The translations under genes and the position numbers were made by a program. From contig AP018536.1 in NCBI GenBank assembly GCA_003584705.1, positions 1,240,001 through 1,304,000 on the forward strand: DNA of 64,000 nt, written 5' to 3'. Below are positions 25,475-34,681 of this stretch, piece by piece; position 1 is the first letter of the stretch; each line of letters opens with the position of its first letter. The stretch is from Lachnospiraceae bacterium GAM79. GTDB lineage: Bacteria > Bacillota > Clostridia > Lachnospirales > Lachnospiraceae. The notes below the pieces were generated by a model, which was not told the DNA's origin, did no database searches, and was given only the letters and a program-made list of their open reading frames with translations.

Positions 25475-28400
25475 ATGCAGAGGATATTAAGCAAACGAGT
25501 ACTTCGGGATATCCGGGAAAACCTGCTTCGGTATCTGGCACTGTTTTTCCTGGTGGCACTGGTCATGTATATGGTGGTGGCTATTGTGGGAGCTGCCGAG
25601 ACTATTATGCAGGGGACGAAGGAGAGCGGACGTGTCCATCACAGAGAGGACGGACAGTTTGGCGTTTTTGTTCCGCTGACCGAAAAAGAGACCGCACAGA
25701 TCACGGAAAAAGGTGTGACACTGCAGATGGATTTTTCCCTGGATTTTCATCTGGGACAGTCCACGTTTCGTGTCTATCAGGCAAGAGAATCGGTAGATCT
25801 GTTCGTTCCAGCAGAAGGGGAGGAAATTCCGGCACAGGGAGAGATCCTGTTGGAACAGCATTATGCGGAAAAACATGAGCTGCAATTAGGAGATATCTTT
25901 ATCGTTGGGGGAAAAGAGTTCACCGTTGCCGGAATCGGCAGCACGCCGGATTACGATGCTGCTTTTGAGAAAACGTCAGATACCACTGTAGACAGCAATC
26001 TGTTTGGCTTCGGATTTGTCACGGCAGAGGATTATGAAGCTCTGAAAGCAGGCGGACAGAATTTCCGGACGGAGGATTATACTTACACCTATCTGCTGAA
26101 TGATACCATGACGGATCAGGAACTGAAGGAACTGTTACAATCCTTCGAACTGGACCGCAGTAAGGTGACGGATACTTATTTTCTGGAAATGCTGGCAGAT
26201 GCGGAAGAGACGAAGAACGATATTCAGGATGGTATCCAGGAACTTCTGGATGGCGTGGATGAGCTGGTGGACGGTGTGGATGAACTGGCGGATCATAATA
26301 CAGAACTGACGGATGCGGCGGATGAGTTGTTTGATGCCATGCTGGAACAGGTGAATGACAGCCTGAAGGATGCCGGAGTGGAAGTGACACTGACTTCAGG
26401 AAATTATGAACAACAGCTGAATGCCATGATCGCTAATCCTCATGCCTACACCGCATCCCTGCGGCAGAACCTGCAGGACGCGAAAAAGTCTCTGGAAGAT
26501 CTGCAGGAGTTCCGGGATGGTGTGAAATCCTACACGGACGGAGTTAATGCAGCTTCTGCCGGCGGCGGAGCACTGGTGGGCGGTATGAGTCAGATCACGG
26601 AAAACAGTGCTGCGTTGAATCAGGGAGCTGATGCTATTTTTAATGCCATTCTGGGCATGGTGAATGAACAGCTCCAGGCAGAGTTGGAACCTTATGCGGC
26701 ATACGGGATCAGCTTTCCGGGACTGACGGCTGGCGGTTACGGAGAGCAGCTGGATCAGCTGGCAACTGTCTTTACACAGATGGGGGCATCCCAGGCAGCG
26801 GGGCAGCTGTCTGCAGTGAAAAGTCAGTTGGACACCGTGGCACAGTTTCGGGATGGGGTGAAAGCCTATACCGCCGGTGTCGGAGAAGCAGCCGGAGGAT
26901 CCCAGGAGCTGTTCCAGGGACTGAGCGTGCTTTATACCGCCAGTGAGCCTCTGGTAGACGGCACAGATGCCGTGGTGGATGCACTGATGGATATGGTGGA
27001 GGCACAGCTGGAAGAAAGTGATATTCAGGTAGAACTGACTGCCGACAATTATAAGGAAGAGCTGGACCAGCTGATGGCAGAGGGCAGCAGTGTGGATGCC
27101 AGGCTGCGGGATTCCTTGAAGGACGCGAAGGATACTTTGGCGGATCTGGAGGATTTCCGGGAAGGAATCATCGATTATACGGATGCCGTGGATGAGATTG
27201 CGGATGGCAGCAGGGAACTGCGGGACGGTGTGCAGGAACTGCAGGATGAAGCCAATGATATGATCGATGAGTATTTTACTTTCGATATCGACAATCTGAC
27301 ACAGTTTCTGGTGGCAGGGGATAATCCCAGAATCGATGCCGCCAGCGGGGATGTGATCATCAATAAATATGCCGGTATGGTATCCGGTATTATCCTGATG
27401 GTCATGTTCACTTACGTGATCTCCGTATTTGTGGTACATAATATTGAAAAAGAGAGCAACGTCATCGGTGCGCTGTACGCTTTGGGTGTGACGCGAGGGC
27501 AGCTTTTGTTCCATTATCTGCTCAATCCCATGATGATCTCCTTCTTAGGAGGTGCGGTCGGCTGTGTCCTGGGCTTTTCGAAGTATGGTACCGGCTGGCA
27601 GATGCAGGACAGTATCGTGTATTTTTCCCTGCCACCCATGGAAATCGTGACTCCGGCCTATCTGCTGGTCTACAGTCTGGTCATGCCGCCGGTGACGGCC
27701 GCATTGGTAAACTGTCTGGTGATCAGCAAGAAGTTGAAGCGCACGGCACTGTCTCTGCTTCGAAATGAACAGACCGCAGGCAGGGCCGGGAAGATACAAG
27801 ATGTAAATCTGGGAAATATGAAGTTCCTTCACAGATTCCAGGTCCGTCAGCTCCTTCGGGAGATGCGTTCTGCCGTGGCGGTGGTGATCGGTATGTTTAT
27901 CTGCCTGCTGGTACTTTTGATCTCTGTAGACTGCTATGTTCTGTGTAAGAACTTTGGAGACGCCTGCCTGGATGAGACGACCTATGCTTATATGTATACT
28001 TACAAATATCCCACGGAGGATGTGCCGGAGGATGGTACTCCGGCTTATGTGGAGAGTCTGAAAAAAGAGGCTTACGGTTATAATCTGGATGTGACGGTAC
28101 TGGGAATCGATAAGGATAATCCATATTTTCCGGTGGAGACCAGCAATAAGAAAAATGAGATCGTGATCTCCAGCGCCGCAGCACAGAAATTTGGCGTGAA
28201 GGTCGGTGACAAACTGGTGCTTTCCGATGAAGTGAACGAGAGAGATTATGCGTTTACTGTCAAAGATATCGTTCATTTTGCCTCCGGTGTTTATGTATTT
28301 TTAGACCGGGATGCCATGCAGGAACTGTTCGATCAGGAAGACGACTATTATAATGTAGTATTCGCCGATCATGCACTGGACATCGACAACGGCAGACTGT

Positions 28401-28861
28401 ATTCTACGGTATCCAGAGAAAACGTTGAGGAAAGCTCTCAGATATTTACGGATATGATGGGACCTATGGTCAGCATGCTGGCGGCCATCTCCGCACTGAT
28501 CTTCATGATCGTCATGTATCTGATGATGAAGGTCATGATCGACCGTTCTGCATTCTCCATTTCCCTGATGAAAGTATTCGGCTACCGAAAGGGAGAGATC
28601 CGCAGACTGTATCTGGACGGGAACTTCTATATTATAATGTTGGGAGCATTGTTGGGAGTACCGTTGGCAAAATGGTCCATGGATCTGATCTTCCCGTATT
28701 TTATTTCCAATGTGGCCATCGGAATGGATTTACAGTTCCCGCCGCAGTTGTACGGCATGATCTACGGAGGCATCCTGATCTGCTATCTGGTGATCAACTT
28801 CCTGCTGGTGGGCAGACTGAACAAGCTGGTGCCTGCGGAAGTATTGAAGAATAGAGAGTAA
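25475..28861 (+). CDS. FtsX-like ABC permease with a large coiled extracellular domain
   Basis: A 1128-aa membrane protein. TM1 (about 21-42) is followed by a ~600-residue extracellular part, a first FtsX domain (about 630-770), a second TM/extracellular segment, and a C-terminal FtsX domain (about 990-1128). Residues ~262-585 hold three copies of a ~100-aa helical module, each ending in a FRDG-x5-GV-like motif (EFRDGVKSYTDGV, QFRDGVKAYTAGV, DFREGIIDYTDAV), reminiscent of YhgE/Pip-type stalks. It probably forms an exporter or lipid/envelope-remodelling complex with the ATPase, induced when the TetR regulator releases. Confidence 0.9.
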   Translation: MQRILSKRVLRDIRENLLRYLALFFLVALVMYMVVAIVGAAETIMQGTKESGRVHHREDGQFGVFVPLTEKETAQITEKGVTLQMDFSLDFHLGQSTFRVYQARESVDLFVPAEGEEIPAQGEILLEQHYAEKHELQLGDIFIVGGKEFTVAGIGSTPDYDAAFEKTSDTTVDSNLFGFGFVTAEDYEALKAGGQNFRTEDYTYTYLLNDTMTDQELKELLQSFELDRSKVTDTYFLEMLADAEETKNDIQDGIQELLDGVDELVDGVDELADHNTELTDAADELFDAMLEQVNDSLKDAGVEVTLTSGNYEQQLNAMIANPHAYTASLRQNLQDAKKSLEDLQEFRDGVKSYTDGVNAASAGGGALVGGMSQITENSAALNQGADAIFNAILGMVNEQLQAELEPYAAYGISFPGLTAGGYGEQLDQLATVFTQMGASQAAGQLSAVKSQLDTVAQFRDGVKAYTAGVGEAAGGSQELFQGLSVLYTASEPLVDGTDAVVDALMDMVEAQLEESDIQVELTADNYKEELDQLMAEGSSVDARLRDSLKDAKDTLADLEDFREGIIDYTDAVDEIADGSRELRDGVQELQDEANDMIDEYFTFDIDNLTQFLVAGDNPRIDAASGDVIINKYAGMVSGIILMVMFTYVISVFVVHNIEKESNVIGALYALGVTRGQLLFHYLLNPMMISFLGGAVGCVLGFSKYGTGWQMQDSIVYFSLPPMEIVTPAYLLVYSLVMPPVTAALVNCLVISKKLKRTALSLLRNEQTAGRAGKIQDVNLGNMKFLHRFQVRQLLREMRSAVAVVIGMFICLLVLLISVDCYVLCKNFGDACLDETTYAYMYTYKYPTEDVPEDGTPAYVESLKKEAYGYNLDVTVLGIDKDNPYFPVETSNKKNEIVISSAAAQKFGVKVGDKLVLSDEVNERDYAFTVKDIVHFASGVYVFLDRDAMQELFDQEDDYYNVVFADHALDIDNGRLYSTVSRENVEESSQIFTDMMGPMVSMLAAISALIFMIVMYLMMKVMIDRSAFSISLMKVFGYRKGEIRRLYLDGNFYIIMLGALLGVPLAKWSMDLIFPYFISNVAIGMDLQFPPQLYGMIYGGILICYLVINFLLVGRLNKLVPAEVLKNRE

Positions 28862-28877
28862 ATAAGTAAGTAAATAT

Positions 28878-28968
28878 AGGTAACAGTTCAGCCATGAACA
28901 TATCTGGGCACAGAAATCATGCTTGCATGATTTTGCGGGCAAATATGTTCATGGCTGAACTGTTACCT
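28878..28968. repeat. GTAAC-palindrome element, copy B; may also terminate
   Basis: Two perfect 26-base inverted arms (28878-28903 and 28943-28968), with GTAACAGTTCAG near the outside, enclose an inner hairpin AAATCATG-CTTG-CATGATTTT and the motif TTTTGCG. A T-rich stretch (ACTTTTTTA) follows on the plus strand, so it could end the exporter transcript. It is related to the copies at 38965, 41387 and 47354. Confidence 0.8.
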
Positions 28969-28999
28969 AACTTTTTTATATAAATACATACTAACCCTA

Positions 29000-29028
29000 T
29001 TGACAAACTAGGAAATATAAGGTAATAT
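29000..29028 (+). promoter_or_regulatory. promoter of the amidohydrolase/ABC operon
   Basis: TTGACA (29000-29005), a 17-base spacer and TAATAT (29023-29028), 62 bases before the M20 gene. It is the only clear promoter before the genes running to 34609. Confidence 0.75.
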
Positions 29029-29089
29029 CATCTAAAACATAGAAAACATATAGATTTACTAGGATATAAAAGACGAGGAGGATGACACC

Positions 29090-30427
29090 GTGGCAGCAAC
29101 CTTTGATACGACAGAACAGAGAATCCTTAAGATCATAGATGACAACCGGGAGACCATCGTAGAGTTCGCAAGAGATATTTACGATCATGCAGAGCTGGGC
29201 TACAAGGAATTCCGCACTTCGAAAAAGTTCGTGGATTTTATGAAGAGCTTACAGCTGCCGGTACAGACAGATCTGGCCATCACCGGAGCAAAAGCCTATT
29301 TAAATAAAGAAAAGGCCGGAAATGCATCCCTGGCATTGATCGGAGAACTGGATGCCCTGAGGATTCCGCAGCATGCACATGCAAATCAGGAGACACAGGC
29401 AGCTCACTGCTGTGGACATCACGCACAGCTGGCAGGAGTCATCGGAGCGGCGCTGGCACTTACGGATGCAGAGGTGGCACAGAAGCTGGATGGACAGGTG
29501 ATCTTCTTCGCCACACCGGCGGAAGAGTACGGTGAGATCGAATTCAAGAATCAGCTGATCGCTGATGGCAAGATCACTTACGGTGGTGGAAAATGTGAAC
29601 TGATCCGCATCGGTGCTTTCGATGATGTGGATGTGGCACTGGCGCATCATATTTCCTTAGAGGGAATCCGGTTGGGAAGCAACAGTGGCAATGGTTTTGT
29701 ATCCAAGGTGATCCGTATCAAAGGAAAAGCAGCCCATGCGGCGGGATGTCCGGAAAAAGGTGTCAACGCCTTATCGGCAGCAAGCCTGGGGTTACAGGCA
29801 CTGGCACTGAACCGTGAGACCTTCCGGGATGAGGATTGCGTGAGGGTTCATCCCATCCTGACCAAGGGCGGAGATCTGGTCAATGTAGTTCCCGACGAAG
29901 CGGTGCTGGAGACACTGGTAAGAGGCAAGACCCTGGAGGCTTTCGCAGATGCATCCGTCAAGACAGATCGTTCCTTCAAGGCAGGAGCACTTGCCATGGG
30001 AGCAGGGTATCGTATCGAGACTATGCCGGGCTATCTTCCTTCTCTCTGGCAGCCGGCACCGGAAGAGATGGCCGATGCGGTGAAAGCACTGGCAGGAGAA
30101 AAAACGGTATACGAGGTCAGACCGGAGGAACACAGCGGAGGATCCACAGATGTGGGAGATGTACAGCATCTGCTTCCTGTGATCACTTTCAATACCGGCG
30201 GTGCTGTAGGTGGTCTGCACCAGGTGGATTTCGATATCGTGGATGAGGAAGAAGCCTATGTGCTGACAGCCAAGATATTTGCCCTGAGTGCTTACCGAAT
30301 GTTGAAGGACGGCGCGGAAGTGACGAAGCGGACCAAACAGGAATATCATCCGAGATTCGCTGATAAACAGGAATACATAGCTTTTATGGACAGCTTTAAT
30401 AAGGTGGAGGAAGCGGACATTGAGTAA
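29090..30427 (+). CDS. M20 family amidohydrolase/peptidase
   Basis: A 445-aa cytosolic metal-dependent hydrolase of the M20D type (hippurate hydrolase / IAA-amino-acid hydrolase / p-aminobenzoyl-glutamate hydrolase group). HAELGYKEFRTSK at the N-terminus, CGHHAQLAGVIGAA and the later HAAGCPEKGVNAL and EEHSGGSTDVGDV mark the active site and dimer domain. GTG 29090 is the start, with GAGGAGG 9 bases upstream. It heads an operon with an ATC-hydrolase-like protein and an SsuABC-type importer and would release an acyl or amino part from the imported compound. Confidence 0.88.
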   Translation: MAATFDTTEQRILKIIDDNRETIVEFARDIYDHAELGYKEFRTSKKFVDFMKSLQLPVQTDLAITGAKAYLNKEKAGNASLALIGELDALRIPQHAHANQETQAAHCCGHHAQLAGVIGAALALTDAEVAQKLDGQVIFFATPAEEYGEIEFKNQLIADGKITYGGGKCELIRIGAFDDVDVALAHHISLEGIRLGSNSGNGFVSKVIRIKGKAAHAAGCPEKGVNALSAASLGLQALALNRETFRDEDCVRVHPILTKGGDLVNVVPDEAVLETLVRGKTLEAFADASVKTDRSFKAGALAMGAGYRIETMPGYLPSLWQPAPEEMADAVKALAGEKTVYEVRPEEHSGGSTDVGDVQHLLPVITFNTGGAVGGLHQVDFDIVDEEEAYVLTAKIFALSAYRMLKDGAEVTKRTKQEYHPRFADKQEYIAFMDSFNKVEEADIE

Positions 30428-30965
30428 AGCAGATTATAAAATAGAAGGAACGGTTCCCAGAGAACTGTTGGTAAGTGAAGTGAGAAAGGCCGCAAGACAG
30501 TTCGCCATGCAGTTCTTTCATTTCAGCAAAGTATTATATGACCAGTTCGGACTGGAGAAGACCAAAGATATCGTGAGACAGACCGTATTCGAACTGGCAG
30601 TGGACCGGTCGGATCAGCTGCGGGAAAAGGCACTGGCGCAAGGCCTGAAGGCAGATTCCGTAGAAGACTTTATGAGTGTTATCGACCTTCCCTTCACCGG
30701 ATGGATCCCGGAATGGGGAGAAGATCACTGTCCCTATGCGGAAGTGTGGAGAACTTATTTTGACAAATATCCCTGGTTCCGAGAGATCGCACCGTTTTAC
30801 TGTGATGTGATCGATACCACCACCATTGAGAATTTTTCCAGGTGTCTCTCCCACAGGATCACACAGAATGTCATCCTGGAAGGTACCTGTTGTAAGAGAG
30901 AGTACTTTGAAAGCGATAAGGTGAAGCGAGGAGAATACACTTATGGAAAAAAAGAAGAAAACTAA
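30420..30965 (+). CDS. L-2-amino-thiazoline-4-carboxylate (ATC) hydrolase family protein
   Basis: A 181-aa soluble protein that fits the ATC-hydrolase-like family by size and by the C-terminal half (IPEWGEDHCPYAEVW, FYCDVIDTTTIENF, EGTCCKREYF), whose Cys/His residues could be catalytic. ATC hydrolase opens a thiazoline ring to N-carbamoyl-cysteine. The TTG start at 30420 lies inside the end of the amidohydrolase gene, giving an 8-base overlap. The assignment is from remembered family features and the true substrate may differ. Confidence 0.7.
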   Translation: MSKADYKIEGTVPRELLVSEVRKAARQFAMQFFHFSKVLYDQFGLEKTKDIVRQTVFELAVDRSDQLREKALAQGLKADSVEDFMSVIDLPFTGWIPEWGEDHCPYAEVWRTYFDKYPWFREIAPFYCDVIDTTTIENFSRCLSHRITQNVILEGTCCKREYFESDKVKRGEYTYGKKEEN

Positions 30966-31731
30966 GAATAAGAAACGTTTTACCTGGGTGAATCTGGCAC
31001 AGCTGCTCACCGTGGCGGCACTGCTTCTGTGGATGCAATGGGCAGTAGATTCCGGCAGGGTGCTTACGATCTTCGTGGCATCCCCGACTTCCATCGTGGA
31101 AGAGGGCATTAAGATCATTACAGACGGAACCTTATGGCCCCACTTATTGCTGACGATCCAGGAGGCACTGGCAGGTTACCTGTCCGCAGTGGTAGTCGGT
31201 ATTGCGGTAGGTCTGTTGTGGACACTGTTTCCGGTATCGGAGAAATACATGAATGTGTTCTGTTCTGCGATCATGGCAGTTCCCAAGGTAGCGATTCTGC
31301 CGCTGTTGATCCTGTGGTTCGGCATCGGCTTTCAGTCCAAGGCATTTCTGGTATTTCTGTTCTCGGTATTTACGATCCTGTACAATACCGTGACCGGAGC
31401 CAAGGAGTGTAAAAAGGAATACCTGAAGGTCGCAAGGGTCTTTCGGGCCAACCGTTTCCAGACCGTATTTCTGGTCATCATTCCGGCGGCACTGCCGTCG
31501 ATCTTCAACGGATTGAAGCTGGCAGCGGCAACGGCACTGACCGGTGTCCTGTTCTCGGAAATGCAGTCGGCGAGAGCGGGACTCGGCTATCTGCTGACAG
31601 AATCCCAGAACCTGTTGAACACCCCGAGGATGTTCTTCCTGATCATCCTGATCACCTTATTATCCGTAGGTGCGGTAAAACTGATCGATGCCATCGAATA
31701 TGCTATCAGCTATCGATGGAGACATGTATAA
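30943..31731 (+). CDS. ABC transporter permease (SsuC/TauC type)
   Basis: A 262-aa permease with six hydrophobic segments and the BPD_transp_1 EAA-like loop YLKVARVFRANRFQTVFLVI near residue 150. It overlaps the preceding gene by 23 bases, with GAGGAG before the ATG. It belongs with the binding protein and ATPase downstream to the nitrate/sulfonate/taurine importer group. Confidence 0.92.
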   Translation: MEKKKKTKNKKRFTWVNLAQLLTVAALLLWMQWAVDSGRVLTIFVASPTSIVEEGIKIITDGTLWPHLLLTIQEALAGYLSAVVVGIAVGLLWTLFPVSEKYMNVFCSAIMAVPKVAILPLLILWFGIGFQSKAFLVFLFSVFTILYNTVTGAKECKKEYLKVARVFRANRFQTVFLVIIPAALPSIFNGLKLAAATALTGVLFSEMQSARAGLGYLLTESQNLLNTPRMFFLIILITLLSVGAVKLIDAIEYAISYRWRHV

Positions 31732-31769
31732 GCAAATAAATTTTTTCAATAGACGAGGAGGAAAATGTT

Positions 31770-32861
31770 ATGAAAAAGAAAGTATTCAGCGTATTACTGA
31801 CGGTGGCACTGGCAACCGGAGTACTGGCAGGCTGCGGCAGCAGTGCAGCAACCGGCAACAATGCAGCAACCGGAACCGCACAGAATGAGGGAAGCCAGGC
31901 AGCAAGTGCAACTACCGCAGGAGAGGAATCCGGAGACACCATCGTGATCCGTTCCTGCTTCGCTACCGGAATGACCGGTGCGGTGAACCGTTTTGCCATT
32001 GAAAAGGGTCTGTATAAAGAGCTTGGTATTGAGTTCGAAAACGTAGAGGCCAGCGCTGATACCAACTCCACAGTAATGTCCCTGATCACCAGAGGAGAGA
32101 TCGATGTGGCAGACGGAGATCCCAGTTCTTATATCCCCGGTATCTACAACGGTGTGCCTGCCAAGCTGGTAGGAAATATGTGGAGATATTCCGGATGCTA
32201 CTGGCTGGTGGCAAACAATGATATACAGGACTTCTCCGATCTGGAAGGCAAAAAAGTCGGTACCGCAGGAGCTTCCGGCGGAATGCGACTTTCCGTATTG
32301 AAGATGTTGGAGAAGAACGGTGTCAGCACGGATAACGTGGATCTGATCGCCAACGGCGTATACCAGACCGCTTATGCATCCCTGACTTCCGGCGAAGTGG
32401 ACGCTACGATCATTCACAACCCGTATGCGGCACTGGCTGAGGCAGACGGCACCGGACATATCCTGGGAAGAGCCTGGGACTACATCCCCGACTACTATAC
32501 CGGAACGATCATCGCAAGCAACAGCTTTATTGAAAATGAGCCGGAGAAGCTGCAGCGCTTCCTGACCGCTTATTATCAGGTACATGAAGAAGTTAAGAAT
32601 GACTATTTCGACGAATTTGTTGCATGGGCAGCAAAAGAGATGAATACATCCGAAGAGGTTATGAGAAAGGCCATCGAGTCGGAAATCGATGTATGGCTGG
32701 ATTATCCGGTAATCCCCGAAGATCGTCTGGCTACCACCTTTGAATATCTGAAGGAGTACGGCTGGGTAGATGAAAATGTCAGCTACGAAGGAACCTACAC
32801 CAACGAATTCGCGCAGGTAGCTGCAGATACCCTGGGAATGACCGACCCGGAAGCAAAATAA
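31770..32861 (+). CDS. ABC transporter substrate-binding lipoprotein (SsuA/NMT1 type)
   Basis: A 363-aa binding protein. The signal peptide ends in lipobox LAGC with Cys22, a Ser/Ala/Thr tether follows to about residue 50, then an NMT1/SsuA fold (VIRSCFATGMTGAVNRFAIE near the start, LEGKKVGTAGASGGMRLSV in the middle). Relatives bind sulfonates, nitrate, thiamine precursors or aromatic acids, so the ligand is open. GACGAGGAGG precedes the ATG. Confidence 0.92.
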   Translation: MKKKVFSVLLTVALATGVLAGCGSSAATGNNAATGTAQNEGSQAASATTAGEESGDTIVIRSCFATGMTGAVNRFAIEKGLYKELGIEFENVEASADTNSTVMSLITRGEIDVADGDPSSYIPGIYNGVPAKLVGNMWRYSGCYWLVANNDIQDFSDLEGKKVGTAGASGGMRLSVLKMLEKNGVSTDNVDLIANGVYQTAYASLTSGEVDATIIHNPYAALAEADGTGHILGRAWDYIPDYYTGTIIASNSFIENEPEKLQRFLTAYYQVHEEVKNDYFDEFVAWAAKEMNTSEEVMRKAIESEIDVWLDYPVIPEDRLATTFEYLKEYGWVDENVSYEGTYTNEFAQVAADTLGMTDPEAK

Positions 32862-32909
32862 TTGAGAATGCTCTGAAAATAAGAGACACAGGAAACGGAG
32901 GTAATGGAA

Positions 32910-33695
32910 ATGCCCGCAATATCCATTAAAAATATCAACAAAACCTATATCGATCAGGATGGAAACGAAGTACAGGCACTGCATGACATCAATCTTGATG
33001 TGGCAGAAGGTGAATTCGTCTGCATCGTAGGTCCCAGCGGATGCGGTAAGAGTACCCTGTTAGAGATCGTGGCGGGCCTGCTGGATGCTACAAGCGGCGA
33101 AGTATTGCTGGATGGACAGCCGGTACACGGTACCAGCAGAGATATTGGCGTGGTATTCCAGGATGCCTCCCTGTTTCCCTGGAGAACCGTACGGAAAAAT
33201 GTGGCATTCGGACTGGAGATCGCCGGAGTACCCAGGGAAGAGAGAGAAGAACGGTTAAGGCGTTATATCTCCATGGTCAGCCTGAACGGTTTTGAGAACA
33301 AATATCCGGCACAGCTGTCCGGCGGTATGCGGCAGAGAGCCGGCATCGCCAGAACCCTTGCCATGAATCCCAAGGTCATCCTCATGGATGAGCCCTTCAG
33401 TGCCGTGGATCATCTGACCAAATGCACTCTGCAGGAGGAACTGATCAATATCAGACAGGCAGAGAACAAGACCGTATTATTCGTCACACACGATATAAAT
33501 GAGGCGGTGTTCCTGGCAGACAGAGTGGTATTGTTAAGTCCAAGACCCAGTACCATTCAGAAAATCTACGAGATTCCTCTGGAGCAGAAGAGGGGGCGTA
33601 ATGATCCTCTGCTTTTAAAAATTGCAGCAGAAATCGCAAAAGACATCAACAGCGGTGGACAGGATATTCCCAACAACTATTGGGGCAACTTATAG
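32910..33695 (+). CDS. ABC transporter ATP-binding protein (SsuB/TauB type)
   Basis: A 261-aa ATPase with Walker A GPSGCGKST, Q-loop VVFQDASLFPWRTV, signature LSGGMRQRAGIARTL and Walker B VILMDEPFSAVD. The FPWRTV segment is typical of the nitrate/sulfonate subfamily. ATG 32910 is preferred over ATG 32904 because GGAGG is 8 bases away. It completes the importer. Confidence 0.93.
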   Translation: MPAISIKNINKTYIDQDGNEVQALHDINLDVAEGEFVCIVGPSGCGKSTLLEIVAGLLDATSGEVLLDGQPVHGTSRDIGVVFQDASLFPWRTVRKNVAFGLEIAGVPREEREERLRRYISMVSLNGFENKYPAQLSGGMRQRAGIARTLAMNPKVILMDEPFSAVDHLTKCTLQEELINIRQAENKTVLFVTHDINEAVFLADRVVLLSPRPSTIQKIYEIPLEQKRGRNDPLLLKIAAEIAKDINSGGQDIPNNYWGNL

Positions 33696-33727
33696 GCGGA
33701 GAATACAGAGAATAAGGAGGCAGCAGT

Positions 33728-34609
33728 ATGTTTCGTGACACCAGTATGGATTACCTTTCCAGAGATGAAGTACTTGAGATCTGGAATAACAATATGCGTC
33801 TGACAGACGAGCAGCTTTTAGCCATGGATGAGACAGAATTCCGGGCAAGAGTGAGAGAACGTTCCCATCATACCTTGGAGATCCAGGTATATGCCACCGC
33901 ATATCGCCACCAGAAATTAAAACCCAACCAGGCAGATTATACGAAGCATCTGCTGGAACTGTGGGAGAAAAGAGGATTGGGAAAAAATCTGCCGGAATAT
34001 CGGTATGCCTCTTTCCTGATCGATGCGGCGGAGAAACTGGTAAAGGGGGAAGACGTGGATCTGACACCTTACAAACCTACGCCGGTGACGGAACAGATGG
34101 AGAAAGACTTTTTCACGATTGTAAAGGAACGCAGAAGCGTCCGGGAATTCAAGGACAAGGAAGTACCGGATGAACTGATCGATAAGATCCTGGAAGCGGG
34201 GCTTTGGGCTGCTCACGGCTGTAATATACAGTCCATCCGCTATGTGGTGGTACGGGAGAAAAACGAGCCGGGACTGTTCCGCGGCAGTGACGTGCCGGGA
34301 GGTCCGGTGCATCTGGTGATCTTACAGGATATGAGATGCTACAGAGCCAACTCCTTTACCCCGGTGAGAAATCAGCTGCTGGATGCCGGAGCCGCCGGAC
34401 AGAATATCGTTCTGGCTGCTCATGCGGTAGGATTAGAGGGGGTATGGCTGACGTTCCCCGGAGAGGAATTCTGCGACAGACTGCGGAAGAAATTCAATCT
34501 GCCGGATTATATCCGGCTGGTGACCTATGTGGATGTAGGATATGGTGATCAGACTCCTTATCCGCCGCAGAGATGGGATGTCAAGGATACGATCCTCGGA
34601 AGATACTAA
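33728..34609 (+). CDS. nitroreductase family protein with N-terminal extension
   Basis: A 293-aa protein. Residues ~128-293 are a nitroreductase-type flavin domain (ERRSVREFKDKEVPDELIDK, then AAHGCNIQSIRYVVV, and GAAGQNIVLAAHAVGLEGVW). The first ~125 residues are a helical extension not typical of the family. It probably reduces or dehydrogenates a substrate with FMN. It lies 32 bases after the importer ATPase with AAGGAGG before the ATG, so it belongs to the same operon. Confidence 0.85.
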   Translation: MFRDTSMDYLSRDEVLEIWNNNMRLTDEQLLAMDETEFRARVRERSHHTLEIQVYATAYRHQKLKPNQADYTKHLLELWEKRGLGKNLPEYRYASFLIDAAEKLVKGEDVDLTPYKPTPVTEQMEKDFFTIVKERRSVREFKDKEVPDELIDKILEAGLWAAHGCNIQSIRYVVVREKNEPGLFRGSDVPGGPVHLVILQDMRCYRANSFTPVRNQLLDAGAAGQNIVLAAHAVGLEGVWLTFPGEEFCDRLRKKFNLPDYIRLVTYVDVGYGDQTPYPPQRWDVKDTILGRY

Positions 34610-34681
34610 AACGATTGAGCGGAATAGAAGATCAGATAGGAATCTGACTGTAAATGGGTGCGATAAGAAGGAGACCTGAAT

